Source: JAYZDF01 sp036337945 (GTDB taxonomy: Bacteria; Myxococcota; Kuafuiibacteriia; Kuafuiibacteriales; Kuafuiibacteriaceae). From it: a DNA stretch of 64,000 bases. How positions within the stretch are numbered: position 1 is the stretch's first letter; each line of letters opens with the position of its first letter. The notes below the pieces were generated by a model. The model saw only the letters and a list, made by a program, of their open reading frames with translations. It searched no databases and was not told the DNA's origin. The stretch spans positions 35,267 to 99,266 of the forward strand of contig JAYZDF010000104.1 in the NCBI GenBank assembly GCA_036337945.1, in the 5' to 3' direction. Shown piece after piece: positions 26,430-34,853 of this stretch. A program made the position numbers and the translations under genes.

Positions 26430-27941
26430 CTACCAAAGCTCAGTAAGAAGGTCGGAGGCAATTAAAGCGGAACTTCCAAGTTCCGCCGCTACCCTGTCAC
26501 CCGCTCGGGCATGGACAAATGAACCGGCCCGAGCAGCAATCGAAGCAGGCAACCCCTGAGCAAGTAGCCCAGCAATAATGCCCAACAATACATCACCGGT
26601 TCCCGCCGTTGCTAAACCAGGATTGCCGGCAACGATGATACCTACCTCACCATCCGGATCCGCAATCACTGTCGAAGCGCCCTTCAATACAATCGTACAG
26701 CCCCAATCGTGGGCTGCTCGACGAGCAACCTCGATACGATTAGACTGAATAGAAAAAGTATCAAGTCTCGTCAAATGACGCATCTCACCAGGATGAGGTG
26801 TAAGAACGGTTGGGTACTTTCTTGAACTAAGCCATTCGGGCTCAGGCGAAAGAGCCATCAATGCACCCGCGTCCAGTACAACAGGTAAATTGGCATTCGG
26901 CAAAACTTCTTCGAGCAATTTTGACAATGCATTATCCGGAATCAAGGAGGGCCCCATCGCCAATGCGGTCGCGTTCTGAAGAGAAGCCTGCACTTCGCGC
27001 GCTTCAATCTTATGTGTGCCAAGCGAAGCGCCCATGAGTGTTTCAAGCGATGGAGCTAGCCTTCGGATGGTTTCTTCACAGCTTCCTAAGGTGACCAGGC
27101 CCGTTCCCGCACGAAGCCCCGCCCTGCCCGCCAATAAAGCGGCACCAGGAGATGAAGGGGTCCCAGCGACCATCAAAAGATGACCGTATGTCCCCTTGTG
27201 ACTGTTAGCGACACGTTCTGGGATCGCCCACTGTAAATAATCTTCGTCAACGATCGTTGCAGCTGGCTCTACATCTTGGAAGAGCTCGTACGGAATACCA
27301 ATGTCGACAACTTCAACTTCTCCTGAACACTGCCGACCAGGGAAGAGAACGTGTCCACACTTTGCGGCACCTAAGGCAACCGTTGTCGTTGCTTCAAAAG
27401 CCTCACCGTGAATTTGGCCGGTGTCTGCATCAATACCGCTGGGTAAATCGATCGCGACAACGGGAAGTTCACGCGCATTGATGGACTGAATGAGCAAGGC
27501 GATGTCACCTTCGATCGGACGCTTTAGGCCAGTCCCAAAAATTCCATCAACGACGACATCACAACATTCAAGCACATCCTCGATTTCCGCGGCGGATGGG
27601 CTATCAAACAAAGAAATAATCTCAACATTGAGCTTTTGCAAAATGCTGAGCTGTCTTAAGAAATCGTTAGAACCGCGAGTTGGGTCTCGAACCAAAACGG
27701 CCGCGGCTTCAAAGCCGGCGTTTACGAGATGACGGGTCGCAACTAAAGCGTCACCCCCATTATTTCCATTTGCGGCAAAGAGAAGGATTCTTGGGGCCTC
27801 AAGGCCAAAATCATCGATCAATGCTTCTACCTGATTAGAGACCGCAACTCCGGCGGTCTCCATCAGGACCAAACTTGGGATACCAATTTCGTCAATGGTG
27901 CGCTGATCCAGCGCCCTCATCTGCGAAGCAGTAAGTAGCAC
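26430..27941 (-). CDS. nnr: Bifunctional NAD(P)HX epimerase / ADP-dependent dehydratase
   Basis: A 503-residue protein made of the YjeF N-terminal epimerase domain (about 1-210, FAANGNNGGDALVATRHL) and the C-terminal ribokinase-like NAD(P)HX dehydratase (about 225-500, GNPGLATAGTGDVLLGIIAG, with TPHPGEMRHL). It repairs hydrated NAD(P)H. The start is GTG at 27941, opening LLTASQMRALDQRTIDE, the normal beginning of the family. The gene lies between class I aldolase and tsaE in a minus-strand operon with gaps of 18 and 3 bases. Confidence 0.94.
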   Translation of the reverse strand: MLLTASQMRALDQRTIDEIGIPSLVLMETAGVAVSNQVEALIDDFGLEAPRILLFAANGNNGGDALVATRHLVNAGFEAAAVLVRDPTRGSNDFLRQLSILQKLNVEIISLFDSPSAAEIEDVLECCDVVVDGIFGTGLKRPIEGDIALLIQSINARELPVVAIDLPSGIDADTGQIHGEAFEATTTVALGAAKCGHVLFPGRQCSGEVEVVDIGIPYELFQDVEPAATIVDEDYLQWAIPERVANSHKGTYGHLLMVAGTPSSPGAALLAGRAGLRAGTGLVTLGSCEETIRRLAPSLETLMGASLGTHKIEAREVQASLQNATALAMGPSLIPDNALSKLLEEVLPNANLPVVLDAGALMALSPEPEWLSSRKYPTVLTPHPGEMRHLTRLDTFSIQSNRIEVARRAAHDWGCTIVLKGASTVIADPDGEVGIIVAGNPGLATAGTGDVLLGIIAGLLAQGLPASIAARAGSFVHARAGDRVAAELGSSALIASDLLTELW

Positions 27942-27959
27942 GTGTCTCGGTGAGCCGGA

Positions 27960-28877
27960 CTACTTCCCGGCGTATATATCCATGATGTCGGTGAGAAGCT
28001 TCAGTCCTTCATCACGAGGACGTTGAAAGCAGTTACGACCAATGATTGACCCAAAACCGCCGCCGGCGTGTATCCCGCGAACGTCGTCCAATACCGCGTC
28101 AATACCCTTCGAAGCACCACCAGAAAAGATAATAATCCGTCGCCCGTTGAAGCAGGCCTGACATACGTGTCGAATTCGTTCCTCGAGGGTCTCAACTGGA
28201 ATTTCTTCTGACTCGTAGACCTTACGAGCTTCAGCCTGTTCAAGGAACGCGGTAGGTGGCTTCACTTTGATGACATGAGCACCAAGTTCGGCAGCAATAT
28301 GAGCGGCGTAGGCTACGACGTCGATACCTGTCTCACCCTCTTTTGAAAGGCCTTCACCACGAGGGTACGCCCACAAAACAGTGGGAAGTCCGACATTTTT
28401 CGCCTCACTGATCAATTCACGCAGATATTCATACATCGTGTTGCGCTGAGCAGAACCAGGGTAGATTGTGTAACCGATCGCGGAGCATCCAAGACGAAGC
28501 GCATCATCAATTGAACCGGTAAGCGCAGAGCAAGGGTCAGCACTTTTGTATAAAGAGTCCGAGTTATTGAGCTTCAAAATCAGCGGAATGCGACCTGCGT
28601 AATCAGCCGCGATTGCTTCCAAAAAGCCAAGCGGTGCAGCATAGGCGTTGCAACCTGAATCTACGGCGAGTTGAACGTGATAGAACGGATCATAACCATC
28701 AGGGTTCTTTCCAAAAGACCGCGCGGGGCCATGTTCGAAGCCTTGATCGACGGGCAAGATAACCATCTTACCTGTGCCGGCCAATCGGCCAGTGTTTAGC
28801 ATTCGATAAAGATTTCCTCGGACACCCGGGTTATCTGATGCGTACCAACTTAGTATTTCGTTAATTCTGTCTGACAT
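27960..28877 (-). CDS. fbaB: Class I (DhnA-type) fructose-bisphosphate aldolase
   Basis: A 305-residue TIM-barrel aldolase of the FbaB/DhnA family, starting MSDRINEILSWYASDNPGVR. Family markers: VILPVDQGFEHGPARSFG near the start, the HVIKVKPP strand that carries the Schiff-base Lys, and the IIFSGGASKG phosphate-binding loop near the end. It cleaves fructose 1,6-bisphosphate to two triose phosphates. The ATG at 28877 is preferred to the longer frame at 28910 for its purine-rich GAGAGAAAC site and family-like N-terminus. It follows the bactofilin gene after a gap holding an inverted repeat. Confidence 0.93.
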   Translation of the reverse strand: MSDRINEILSWYASDNPGVRGNLYRMLNTGRLAGTGKMVILPVDQGFEHGPARSFGKNPDGYDPFYHVQLAVDSGCNAYAAPLGFLEAIAADYAGRIPLILKLNNSDSLYKSADPCSALTGSIDDALRLGCSAIGYTIYPGSAQRNTMYEYLRELISEAKNVGLPTVLWAYPRGEGLSKEGETGIDVVAYAAHIAAELGAHVIKVKPPTAFLEQAEARKVYESEEIPVETLEERIRHVCQACFNGRRIIIFSGGASKGIDAVLDDVRGIHAGGGFGSIIGRNCFQRPRDEGLKLLTDIMDIYAGK

Positions 28878-28908
28878 TTGTTTCTCTCTTTTTCTGTGAA
28901 GATTTTTC

Positions 28909-28943
28909 AACGCGAAAATCGTTTTTCAAGTGAGCTTCGCGTT
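28909..28943. repeat. 8-bp inverted repeat after bactofilin gene
   Basis: AACGCGAA (28909-28916) and TTCGCGTT (28936-28943) are perfect reverse complements separated by 19 bases, starting at the last base of the bactofilin stop codon. The transcript could fold here between bactofilin and fbaB. No U-run follows, so it may be an mRNA-stabilising or weak terminating hairpin, or a protein-binding site. Confidence 0.4.
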
Positions 28944-29350
28944 TAGTTCTTTTTCGATTTTGCTCCATCTCCGCTCATCTGACAGGTGCCGTCGAAACGA
29001 ACACCCCGCTCAATCGTGAGGTTCGGAGAGTTGATATTTCCGCGAACTCGTGCCGGCGCTTTGATTTCAACCGATTCTTTCGCAGTAATATTTCCTTCTA
29101 CGAATCCATGAATAACTATCGAGCCTACTTTCAGTTCTGCTCTGACCTGCGCCGTGGGTCCGACCAATAGAATATCGTTGGTCAGAATTTCTCCCTCAAA
29201 GTTACCGTCAATGCGAACCGCACCTTCGAAAGTTAGCTTTCCTTCAAATTTTGCTTCCTGACCAAGGATGGTGTGCGTATCCACCGCTTCTGTTCGAGTT
29301 GGTCGCTGTGATGCGTTTTGTCCGTCTTCCCGACGCCCCATAATAGCCAT
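28943..29350 (-). CDS. Bactofilin family cytoskeletal protein
   Basis: A 135-residue bactofilin. Residues about 25-120 form the right-handed beta-helix with its short hydrophobic repeats (THTILGQEAKFEGKLTFEGA, VRIDGNFEGEI, GSIVIHGFVEGNITAKESVE), flanked by disordered polar tails. Bactofilins polymerise without nucleotides and scaffold cell-shape enzymes or, in Myxococcus xanthus, ParB and PadC. It begins seven bases after the parB stop with AGGGG at good spacing, so the two should be cotranslated. That arrangement links this bactofilin to chromosome segregation. Confidence 0.93.
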   Translation of the reverse strand: MAIMGRREDGQNASQRPTRTEAVDTHTILGQEAKFEGKLTFEGAVRIDGNFEGEILTNDILLVGPTAQVRAELKVGSIVIHGFVEGNITAKESVEIKAPARVRGNINSPNLTIERGVRFDGTCQMSGDGAKSKKN

Positions 29351-29356
29351 AATTAC

Positions 29357-30259
29357 TTACCCCTTCAGTTGTTCGATGAGCCTGTTTAATTCGTCGTAAC
29401 TCGAAAAATCAATTTCGATGGTTCCTTTTCTTCCCTGTTTTACTGCCAAACGAACCTTTGTCCCAAGAGCGCTGACCAACGCTTGTGTCTCGCGTTTGAC
29501 AGCCTCGGCACCACCCGGAAAGGCAGCGTACGGGTCGACCTGAGGCTTCGGGCTCGTGTTTTTCTTGAGTTGCCTCACATAAGCCTCAGCTTGTCGCGCA
29601 GAAAAACCTCTTCTCACAACTTCCTGAGCCGCTTTAGTCATGTCTTCTTCAGTAGAAAGAGAAAGTAAACATCGAGCGTGACCCATGCCAAGTGCGCCCT
29701 CTGCAACCATGGTTCGCACGCGTTCGGGCAGCTTCAGTAAACGCAGGACATTGGCAATGGAAGACCGTTCTTTACCAACGGCCTCGGCGAGTTGTTCCTG
29801 AGTAAGGTTTTTCTCATCGACAATTTGCTTGTATGCTTCGGCTTCTTCAATTGGATTTAGGTCTTCGCGTTGAATATTTTCAATGAGAGCGAGGACGAAA
29901 ACATCTTCGGTCGCGACATTTTTTACGACCACTTCGACATTCTTTAGACCTGCAAGCTGACTTGCTCGCCAACGCCGCTCGCCTGCAATGATCTCATATT
30001 GATTGCCGTCTATCTTCCGAGTGACAATCGGCTGCATAAGACCATGCTCAGAAATACTAGCTGCGAGTTCTTTCAGCTGTTTTTCGGCAAACTTCTTTCG
30101 AGGTTGTTGACGATTCGGAACTATATCTTCGATCGCAATTTTCAAAACACCGCCATTTGGATCGCGTGCTGGCCGTGAAGAAGAGGGAGCCGGAGCGCTG
30201 TTTCCAAAAAGAACGTTCATGCCCTTTCCGAGTCTTTTTTTTGGTGGTGGCGGTGTCAT
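29357..30259 (-). CDS. parB: Chromosome partitioning protein ParB
   Basis: A 300-residue ParB. N-terminal PKKRLGKGMNVLFGN is the ParA-stimulating type of start. The CTPase/N-terminal domain holds VPNRQQPRKKF and EIIAGERRWRASQLAG (the GERRxRA box). The helix-turn-helix has LTQEQLAEAVGKERSSIANV and LRLLKLPE. The C-terminal dimerisation part ends IDFSSYDELNRLIEQL. The frame begins at 30280 but the ATG at 30259 gives the common family start. No parA is adjacent: the upstream gene is an archaemetzincin relative. No good parS site was noticed in the window. Confidence 0.93.
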   Translation of the reverse strand: MTPPPPKKRLGKGMNVLFGNSAPAPSSSRPARDPNGGVLKIAIEDIVPNRQQPRKKFAEKQLKELAASISEHGLMQPIVTRKIDGNQYEIIAGERRWRASQLAGLKNVEVVVKNVATEDVFVLALIENIQREDLNPIEEAEAYKQIVDEKNLTQEQLAEAVGKERSSIANVLRLLKLPERVRTMVAEGALGMGHARCLLSLSTEEDMTKAAQEVVRRGFSARQAEAYVRQLKKNTSPKPQVDPYAAFPGGAEAVKRETQALVSALGTKVRLAVKQGRKGTIEIDFSSYDELNRLIEQLKG

Positions 30260-30382
30260 AAGAACGCAAGCACTTAGCACCGAATCGGCGGCTAAAGGTC
30301 AAGGATTTCGCGTGATAAACACGAAGATTCCGTCATAAACCCGGTGATTTCGGTCAGCAACTATGGGTTTCGTGACTAGGAG

Positions 30383-31048
30383 CTAGTTATCTAGCACGAG
30401 GCGCTTGCGGCAATTGGCGCAAAACTGAATTCCCCGCTTATCGGTATCTTGGACGGACGTCGATTGAAACATCACGCAACGGTTGTTGGGGCAATGCGCC
30501 AAGCCCTTTATGAGGCCCATTTGATGAATTAATTCTGATACAAACCGGCGACGCAGAACTTCTTGTCGAGTCGTCACGCTACCAAGCGTTGACCGCATTC
30601 GGTTCAAACTTATGATCGCAGAACGGGTACTGCGGTCAGCTTCTCCGAAGACAAAGGGTACTTCTGGTACAAATAGATCTAAGTCTGTAATACCAACGGC
30701 TGCAGACCAACTATCAAGTCGAGCGCTTTCCACGCGTTTCAAAATAGCGGCGGAATGGTATTGCTCTCGTGTAGGATTGAAAGCGTACTTAGGAACAGGA
30801 AGAGGCGTTCCTACCTCGATCGTTCGAGCAAAAACTTGTTCAACGGGACCCTTCACAAGTTGAAGCACTTCTTCGTCTAGTTCACCAACTGGAACCAAAA
30901 CAATGGGTGCACTCATTCCTAGAGCTTCGCTGCTGCCAGGTGCTGGGTCTGCGAGGTCTGGGTGAATAGGTAACTCAGCGCTGTCACCGGCGGGCATAAA
31001 GCTTGAGCTATCGAAACGTCTTTTGGGTGATTGTTCCTTATGATTCAT
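30383..31048 (-). CDS. Archaemetzincin-like protein with degenerate catalytic motif
   Basis: A protein of about 221 residues. The C-terminal third matches the archaemetzincin signature HExxHxxGxxHCx4CxMx17CxxC, but reads HQMGLIKGLAHC, then PNNRCVM, 16 residues, and CANC. So the general-base Glu is Gln and the second zinc His is Leu, while the third His, the Gly and all four structural Cys remain. Upstream, GTPLPVPKYAFNPTREQYHS is the usual archaemetzincin lead-in. It is probably not an active protease but may keep the Cys4 zinc site and a binding role. The start is uncertain: ATG at 31048 (MNHKEQSPKRRF) is chosen over 31159. Neither has a clear ribosome site. Confidence 0.75.
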   Translation of the reverse strand: MNHKEQSPKRRFDSSSFMPAGDSAELPIHPDLADPAPGSSEALGMSAPIVLVPVGELDEEVLQLVKGPVEQVFARTIEVGTPLPVPKYAFNPTREQYHSAAILKRVESARLDSWSAAVGITDLDLFVPEVPFVFGEADRSTRSAIISLNRMRSTLGSVTTRQEVLRRRFVSELIHQMGLIKGLAHCPNNRCVMFQSTSVQDTDKRGIQFCANCRKRLVLDN

Positions 31049-31154
31049 CGATTGCGATTCAGACCCTGGCAAACCGCTCCAAGGAAGGCAACAGGAAAAC
31101 ACTGAAGGGCCGAAATCTTTGTACTTTTGTGCGTTGATGTATGCCTCATAAATT

Positions 31155-31174
31155 CGCAAATTTGTCCGTTTGCG
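31155..31174. repeat. Inverted repeat in divergent region
   Basis: CGCAAA (31155-31160) and TTTGCG (31169-31174) flank TTTGTCCG between the divergent archaemetzincin-like gene and the conserved gene at 31204. It is a possible operator; only the symmetry supports it. Confidence 0.25.
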
Positions 31175-31203
31175 CCTAGGGTTAAGAGCAGAAGACGGTT
31201 TTT

Positions 31204-32049
31204 ATGTTAGGCGGGTACAATCACAACATCCGATACCGTGACCGGGTATATCACGTTCAGACGGAGGATCTTGGTCTCCAAGCAGCTCGAATTCGCACCC
31301 ATATTTTCTTCAACGGAGCCGTCGTTGCAGAAACGCAACAAACCTACGCAGAGCTCCTACATCAACCAATGCCGCCCCAACAGCGTGAAACATACATTCG
31401 AGGTCGAATGCAGGCATTGCATAAGGATGCGATGAAGAAGCTGACCGAAGGAAAGCTTGATGCGTTAATATTTCGCCTGCCGCAACCCTCTCATATGTCG
31501 CCCACGCAGCAACACGATCGACCTCCACCGAATCCTGCAAAGAACCCAATACCTCCTCGGGGTATGCAACGACCAACGGCTGCGCCAAGCAATGTGCCTG
31601 GTCACTCTCATATTCAGAATGCCGCAAGGTCTGTAGGACCGCAGAACCACCCTGCTCAATCTCATCCACAAAATTCTGCGAGACCTCAACAGTATCAGGC
31701 GGGAAGCAACATCCCAACCGAGGGGCCTCTTGAAACCACACCTAGTCAGCAGTCCCCTTCATCTGTTTCGTCGATTCCACCTGTTTCAGTCAAAGCGGAG
31801 AAGAAGTTAGAGCCCCCTGAGGACATTCCAGGACGAGCAAAACGACTCTTTCCGAAGAAGGACAAGAAAACAGAATCTATGTCGGCGGAAGAGCGAATGA
31901 TTCAAGCGAGGATTTCGCGCAGTGAGTCCAGCATTGTAAAAAACCGCAAATCTCAAATTTCAGACGAGGTGAAAGAGGCGGATGACCGTGAGAGGTCAGC
32001 ACGAGCGTCCCGTTCACGAAACACAGTACGGCCTTATAAGGTAGATTGA
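31204..32049 (+). CDS. Conserved deltaproteobacterial protein with disordered Pro/Gln-rich tail
   Basis: A 281-residue protein. Residues 1-90 (GGYNHNIRYRDRVYHVQTED, THIFFNGAVVAETQQTYAEL) match a small conserved domain that I recall from myxobacterial hypothetical proteins (xFNHNxxYxGxxYHVQTEDSG). The remaining two thirds are low-complexity, rich in Pro, Gln, Ser and Asn, ending in a basic stretch (RASRSRNTVRPYKVD). No enzyme motif is seen. It is a single plus-strand gene divergent from the archaemetzincin relative. Function unknown. Confidence 0.75.
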   Translation: MLGGYNHNIRYRDRVYHVQTEDLGLQAARIRTHIFFNGAVVAETQQTYAELLHQPMPPQQRETYIRGRMQALHKDAMKKLTEGKLDALIFRLPQPSHMSPTQQHDRPPPNPAKNPIPPRGMQRPTAAPSNVPGHSHIQNAARSVGPQNHPAQSHPQNSARPQQYQAGSNIPTEGPLETTPSQQSPSSVSSIPPVSVKAEKKLEPPEDIPGRAKRLFPKKDKKTESMSAEERMIQARISRSESSIVKNRKSQISDEVKEADDRERSARASRSRNTVRPYKVD

Positions 32050-32101
32050 GATGCGTAGATAACGAGGTCCTACATGGCACGGACCTTTAGAAGCGAAAAA
32101 A

Positions 32102-32545
32102 TTAGGAGGCGATTCCGTCTTGGTTGAAGTAACGGACCATTTCGCGATCAACTCCGAAGATTTTTTGAATCGCAGCCTTGCCGACGATGACATGTCGGTG
32201 CGGGTCACCACTTTCAACAATGGCGATTCGACCCGAACGTAGACCGTGAGCAATTTCTTTGGTCAGGTACATTCTTCGAACTTTTCGAGAACGGTCTTCA
32301 AAGTGGAACTCTTCGGTACCGCGAATATCCCCACGAATTCGGTGTTCTTCAATGGCCTTCAGCGCTGGGGCTAGCTTTGGATCGGAAGCATGACTCTGCC
32401 CCGCTGAGGCTCCTCTTGAAGAAGTCTTACTTCTTCGCGCTTTTTGTCCATTCTGTACTTTCTTTTTTTCTAAATTTTCGATTTGAGTTGTCTGAGCCTC
32501 TGTAACAAGACCAGCGCTGAGAAGTTTTTCTCGGAGATTGTGCAT
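32102..32545 (-). CDS. DUF2058 family protein
   Basis: A 147-residue protein of the DUF2058 (YaiL) type: N-terminal MHNLREKLLSAGLVTEAQT, a basic linker with KKK and RR, then IEEHRIRGDIRGTEEFHFED and MYLTKEIAHGLRSGRIAIVE, the pattern conserved in the family. These are sometimes annotated as nucleoprotein/polynucleotide-associated, but function is unproved. The ATG at 32545 gives the family start; a longer frame to 32626 overlaps the divergent HD gene. Only 31 bases separate the two starts. Confidence 0.82.
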   Translation of the reverse strand: MHNLREKLLSAGLVTEAQTTQIENLEKKKVQNGQKARRSKTSSRGASAGQSHASDPKLAPALKAIEEHRIRGDIRGTEEFHFEDRSRKVRRMYLTKEIAHGLRSGRIAIVESGDPHRHVIVGKAAIQKIFGVDREMVRYFNQDGIAS

Positions 32546-32576
32546 CGGCTCGCCTGATAGAGGGAAAGGTAAGATA

Positions 32577-33266
32577 ATGCAAGAGACAAGTGATCGAACT
32601 TCAATAAATTGGCTGAGAAATATCATTATTGGGGATGAAGGACTTCGCGAGCTTGATGAATATGCACGGCAAAATCTTAGTTCAGACCCTGGTCATGATT
32701 ATGCACATGCGCTTCGCGTTGCACTCTGCGCCCTAGAAATCGCAGATGGCGTTAGCGACGCACGGTCCATCATCGCAGCCGCACTCCTTCATGATATAGT
32801 GAATCCCCCAAAAAATTCACCGCTGAGAAAAAGGGCAAGTGAACTCAGCGCCGAGAGAGCCATGGAACTTCTTCCCAATTTTGGATTCGACAAGGTGAGG
32901 GTAGAAAATATCGCGGCAGCGATCAGGGACCACAGCTACAGCCGAGGTGCGATTCCTGATTCATTGCTAGGTCAAATACTACAAGATGCAGATCGATTGG
33001 AAGCATTAGGCGCGGTCGGTATCATGAGATGCGTTGCCACGGGCGTCCAAATGGGAGGTGAGTTGTTTCACTCGACGGACCCCTGGGCACGAGATCGAGA
33101 ACTCGACGAGCAAAAGTTTGCGGTCGACCACTTCTTTACAAAACTTTTCAAACTCCCAAACACGATGCAAACGAAGAAGGGACGAGATGAGGCACTTCGG
33201 CGCGTTGGAGTGATGCAGAGATTTTTAGACGATCTTGGGCAAGAACTCGGACATCGCCGCGTATAA
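32577..33266 (+). CDS. HD-domain phosphohydrolase
   Basis: A 229-residue HD-superfamily metal-dependent phosphohydrolase. Metal ligands are visible as HDYAHALRVALCA (first His), AAALLHDIVNPP (the HD pair) and LQDADRLEALGAVGIMR (last Asp). The layout matches the small YedJ/YpgQ-like HD proteins of about 220 residues, proposed to act on nucleotides. The ATG at 32577 has AAAGGTAAG upstream. It is divergent from the DUF2058 gene, the two promoters sharing a 31-base gap plus 5' coding sequence. Confidence 0.88.
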   Translation: MQETSDRTSINWLRNIIIGDEGLRELDEYARQNLSSDPGHDYAHALRVALCALEIADGVSDARSIIAAALLHDIVNPPKNSPLRKRASELSAERAMELLPNFGFDKVRVENIAAAIRDHSYSRGAIPDSLLGQILQDADRLEALGAVGIMRCVATGVQMGGELFHSTDPWARDRELDEQKFAVDHFFTKLFKLPNTMQTKKGRDEALRRVGVMQRFLDDLGQELGHRRV

Positions 33267-33338
33267 ACCCCTAACACTTGGAAAGATAGCGGCTTCCTAC
33301 TGGACAGCTCAAGTCACTTCCACTAGCCCAGGGCAGCG

Positions 33339-34820
33339 ATGAAAGCCCGGTTCTACCCATCTAAACCTTCTCTGGCCGGTACAAAAAGCCGACTCTTTTC
33401 TCCTCTGCTCACCCTCCTAGCTCTCGCTTGTGGAATGGACCCTTCTGCCGGACCACCCATCATTGCGCCGAGCGCCCAAAAAGACGCGGCAATCGAAGCT
33501 GATGCTGCTTTCATCGATCTTGATAGCGGGACCATAGAAATAGATAGCGGCCTCATAAGCTTCGACGCGGGCCTCGTTCCTGATGCGGGTCTCCCAGCCA
33601 GACCAGACACAGGTGCTCCATTGCCGAGGGACGCTGGCTCTTCGGAGTTTGCCGATGCAGAACCAATCGATACTGGAATTGCAACAAATCCAGATGCTAC
33701 AGTCCCAGATGCGCTCGTAGCAATGGACGCGATGCCAAATCTTGACCCTGATGCCGGATTCGAGACAGACGCAGGAACTCCAGATTCGGGCGCCGCTTCA
33801 GATGCAAGCGTAACGATTGACGCGGGGCTGAACATGCCACCGGTTGGTGACCCGTTTGATCCTGCAGCTCGGGCTGTGGAAATCGCAAACGCAGAGTGTG
33901 CCTTTCAAAATCGTTGTGAGCCTTTTCGTTTCCTATATCAGCAAATCACATTGAATGATTGCGTCAACGAAATCACACAAGATTATAGAACATCATTCGA
34001 CTTATATGCACAAATGATCGCTGCAGGTAATACAGCCTTCCTACAAGTCGAATTCGATGCTTGCATCACAGCTCTTGGCAATGCAGATTGCGAGCTTGGC
34101 CTCGACGCAAATACGTGTAACTTTGTGGTGGGGCAACGAACACAAAATCAACCATGTGTTTACTCTGTAGAATGCGAACCCGACCAGTATTGTTCAGCCA
34201 ACGGTCTCGCCGTGTGCGGCCAATGCGAAGCCCGAGCTCAACTTCAACAGAACTGTTCAAATGCTCCATGTGTAGAGGGCGCTATTTGCGCACAAACCAC
34301 CGGAGGAAACGCGATTTGTGTTCCAGAGTTTGCAAACGAGAACACACCATGTGGGGACACACTCTCGGGCTTTTGCCGAGGCCAGCTTCAGTGCCGTGAT
34401 CCGCAAAGCTTGAACCAGCCCGTATGCGTCCGGCCAGCACAAGCCGGGCAACTTTGCAGTACCAATTCAAACAACATTCCCGACTGCAATTTCAACGCAA
34501 ACCAGTTCTGCTTTAACTCAAGTTGTACAACAATCAATTGGGTAAACGCTGGAGGAAGCTGTACCGGGCCAAACGGATGCACGAGCAGCAATATTTGCGA
34601 CCAAAACACCACTACCTGCGTTGCACTTCCTACGAACAATCAACTCTGTGCACGAAGCACCTGCGCCGCCGGAAACTATTGTGATGGTACGCTTTGCCGA
34701 GCAAAACTCAGCGCTGGGGCAACTTGCACGTCAAACTTTCAATGTAGTGGGAGCCTTTATTGCACCGGCCCAATTGGTTCACGGACCTGCGGTGACCTGA
34801 CCTGGCAGATGTGTCCCTAA
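33339..34820 (+). CDS. DAG-rich, Cys-rich lipoprotein
   Basis: A 493-residue lipoprotein: signal with LLTLLALACGMD lipobox, then about 120 residues rich in Asp-Ala-Gly repeats (for example SFDAGLVPDAGLPARPDTGA), a linker type frequent in myxobacterial lipoproteins. The mature part (about 175-493) has many Cys in regular spacing (ECAFQNRCEPF, CVYSVECEPDQYCSANGLAV, NCSNAPCVEGAICAQT, TCTSNFQCSGSLYCTG), like repeats that hold surface Cys-rich domains together. Function is unknown; probably surface-exposed. It is read alone, with AGGGCAGCG before the ATG, and ends 33 bases from the convergent kinase. Confidence 0.82.
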   Translation: MKARFYPSKPSLAGTKSRLFSPLLTLLALACGMDPSAGPPIIAPSAQKDAAIEADAAFIDLDSGTIEIDSGLISFDAGLVPDAGLPARPDTGAPLPRDAGSSEFADAEPIDTGIATNPDATVPDALVAMDAMPNLDPDAGFETDAGTPDSGAASDASVTIDAGLNMPPVGDPFDPAARAVEIANAECAFQNRCEPFRFLYQQITLNDCVNEITQDYRTSFDLYAQMIAAGNTAFLQVEFDACITALGNADCELGLDANTCNFVVGQRTQNQPCVYSVECEPDQYCSANGLAVCGQCEARAQLQQNCSNAPCVEGAICAQTTGGNAICVPEFANENTPCGDTLSGFCRGQLQCRDPQSLNQPVCVRPAQAGQLCSTNSNNIPDCNFNANQFCFNSSCTTINWVNAGGSCTGPNGCTSSNICDQNTTTCVALPTNNQLCARSTCAAGNYCDGTLCRAKLSAGATCTSNFQCSGSLYCTGPIGSRTCGDLTWQMCP

Positions 34821-34853
34821 CAAAACAGTTTAGAAATTTAGTGCAAACCTAAG

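Noticed and set aside
33481..33835. DNA repeats in the DAG-rich part taken as a tandem repeat or CRISPR.
   Set aside because: The repetition is at the residue level (Asp-Ala-Gly) with varied codons; no exact direct repeats with regular spacers.
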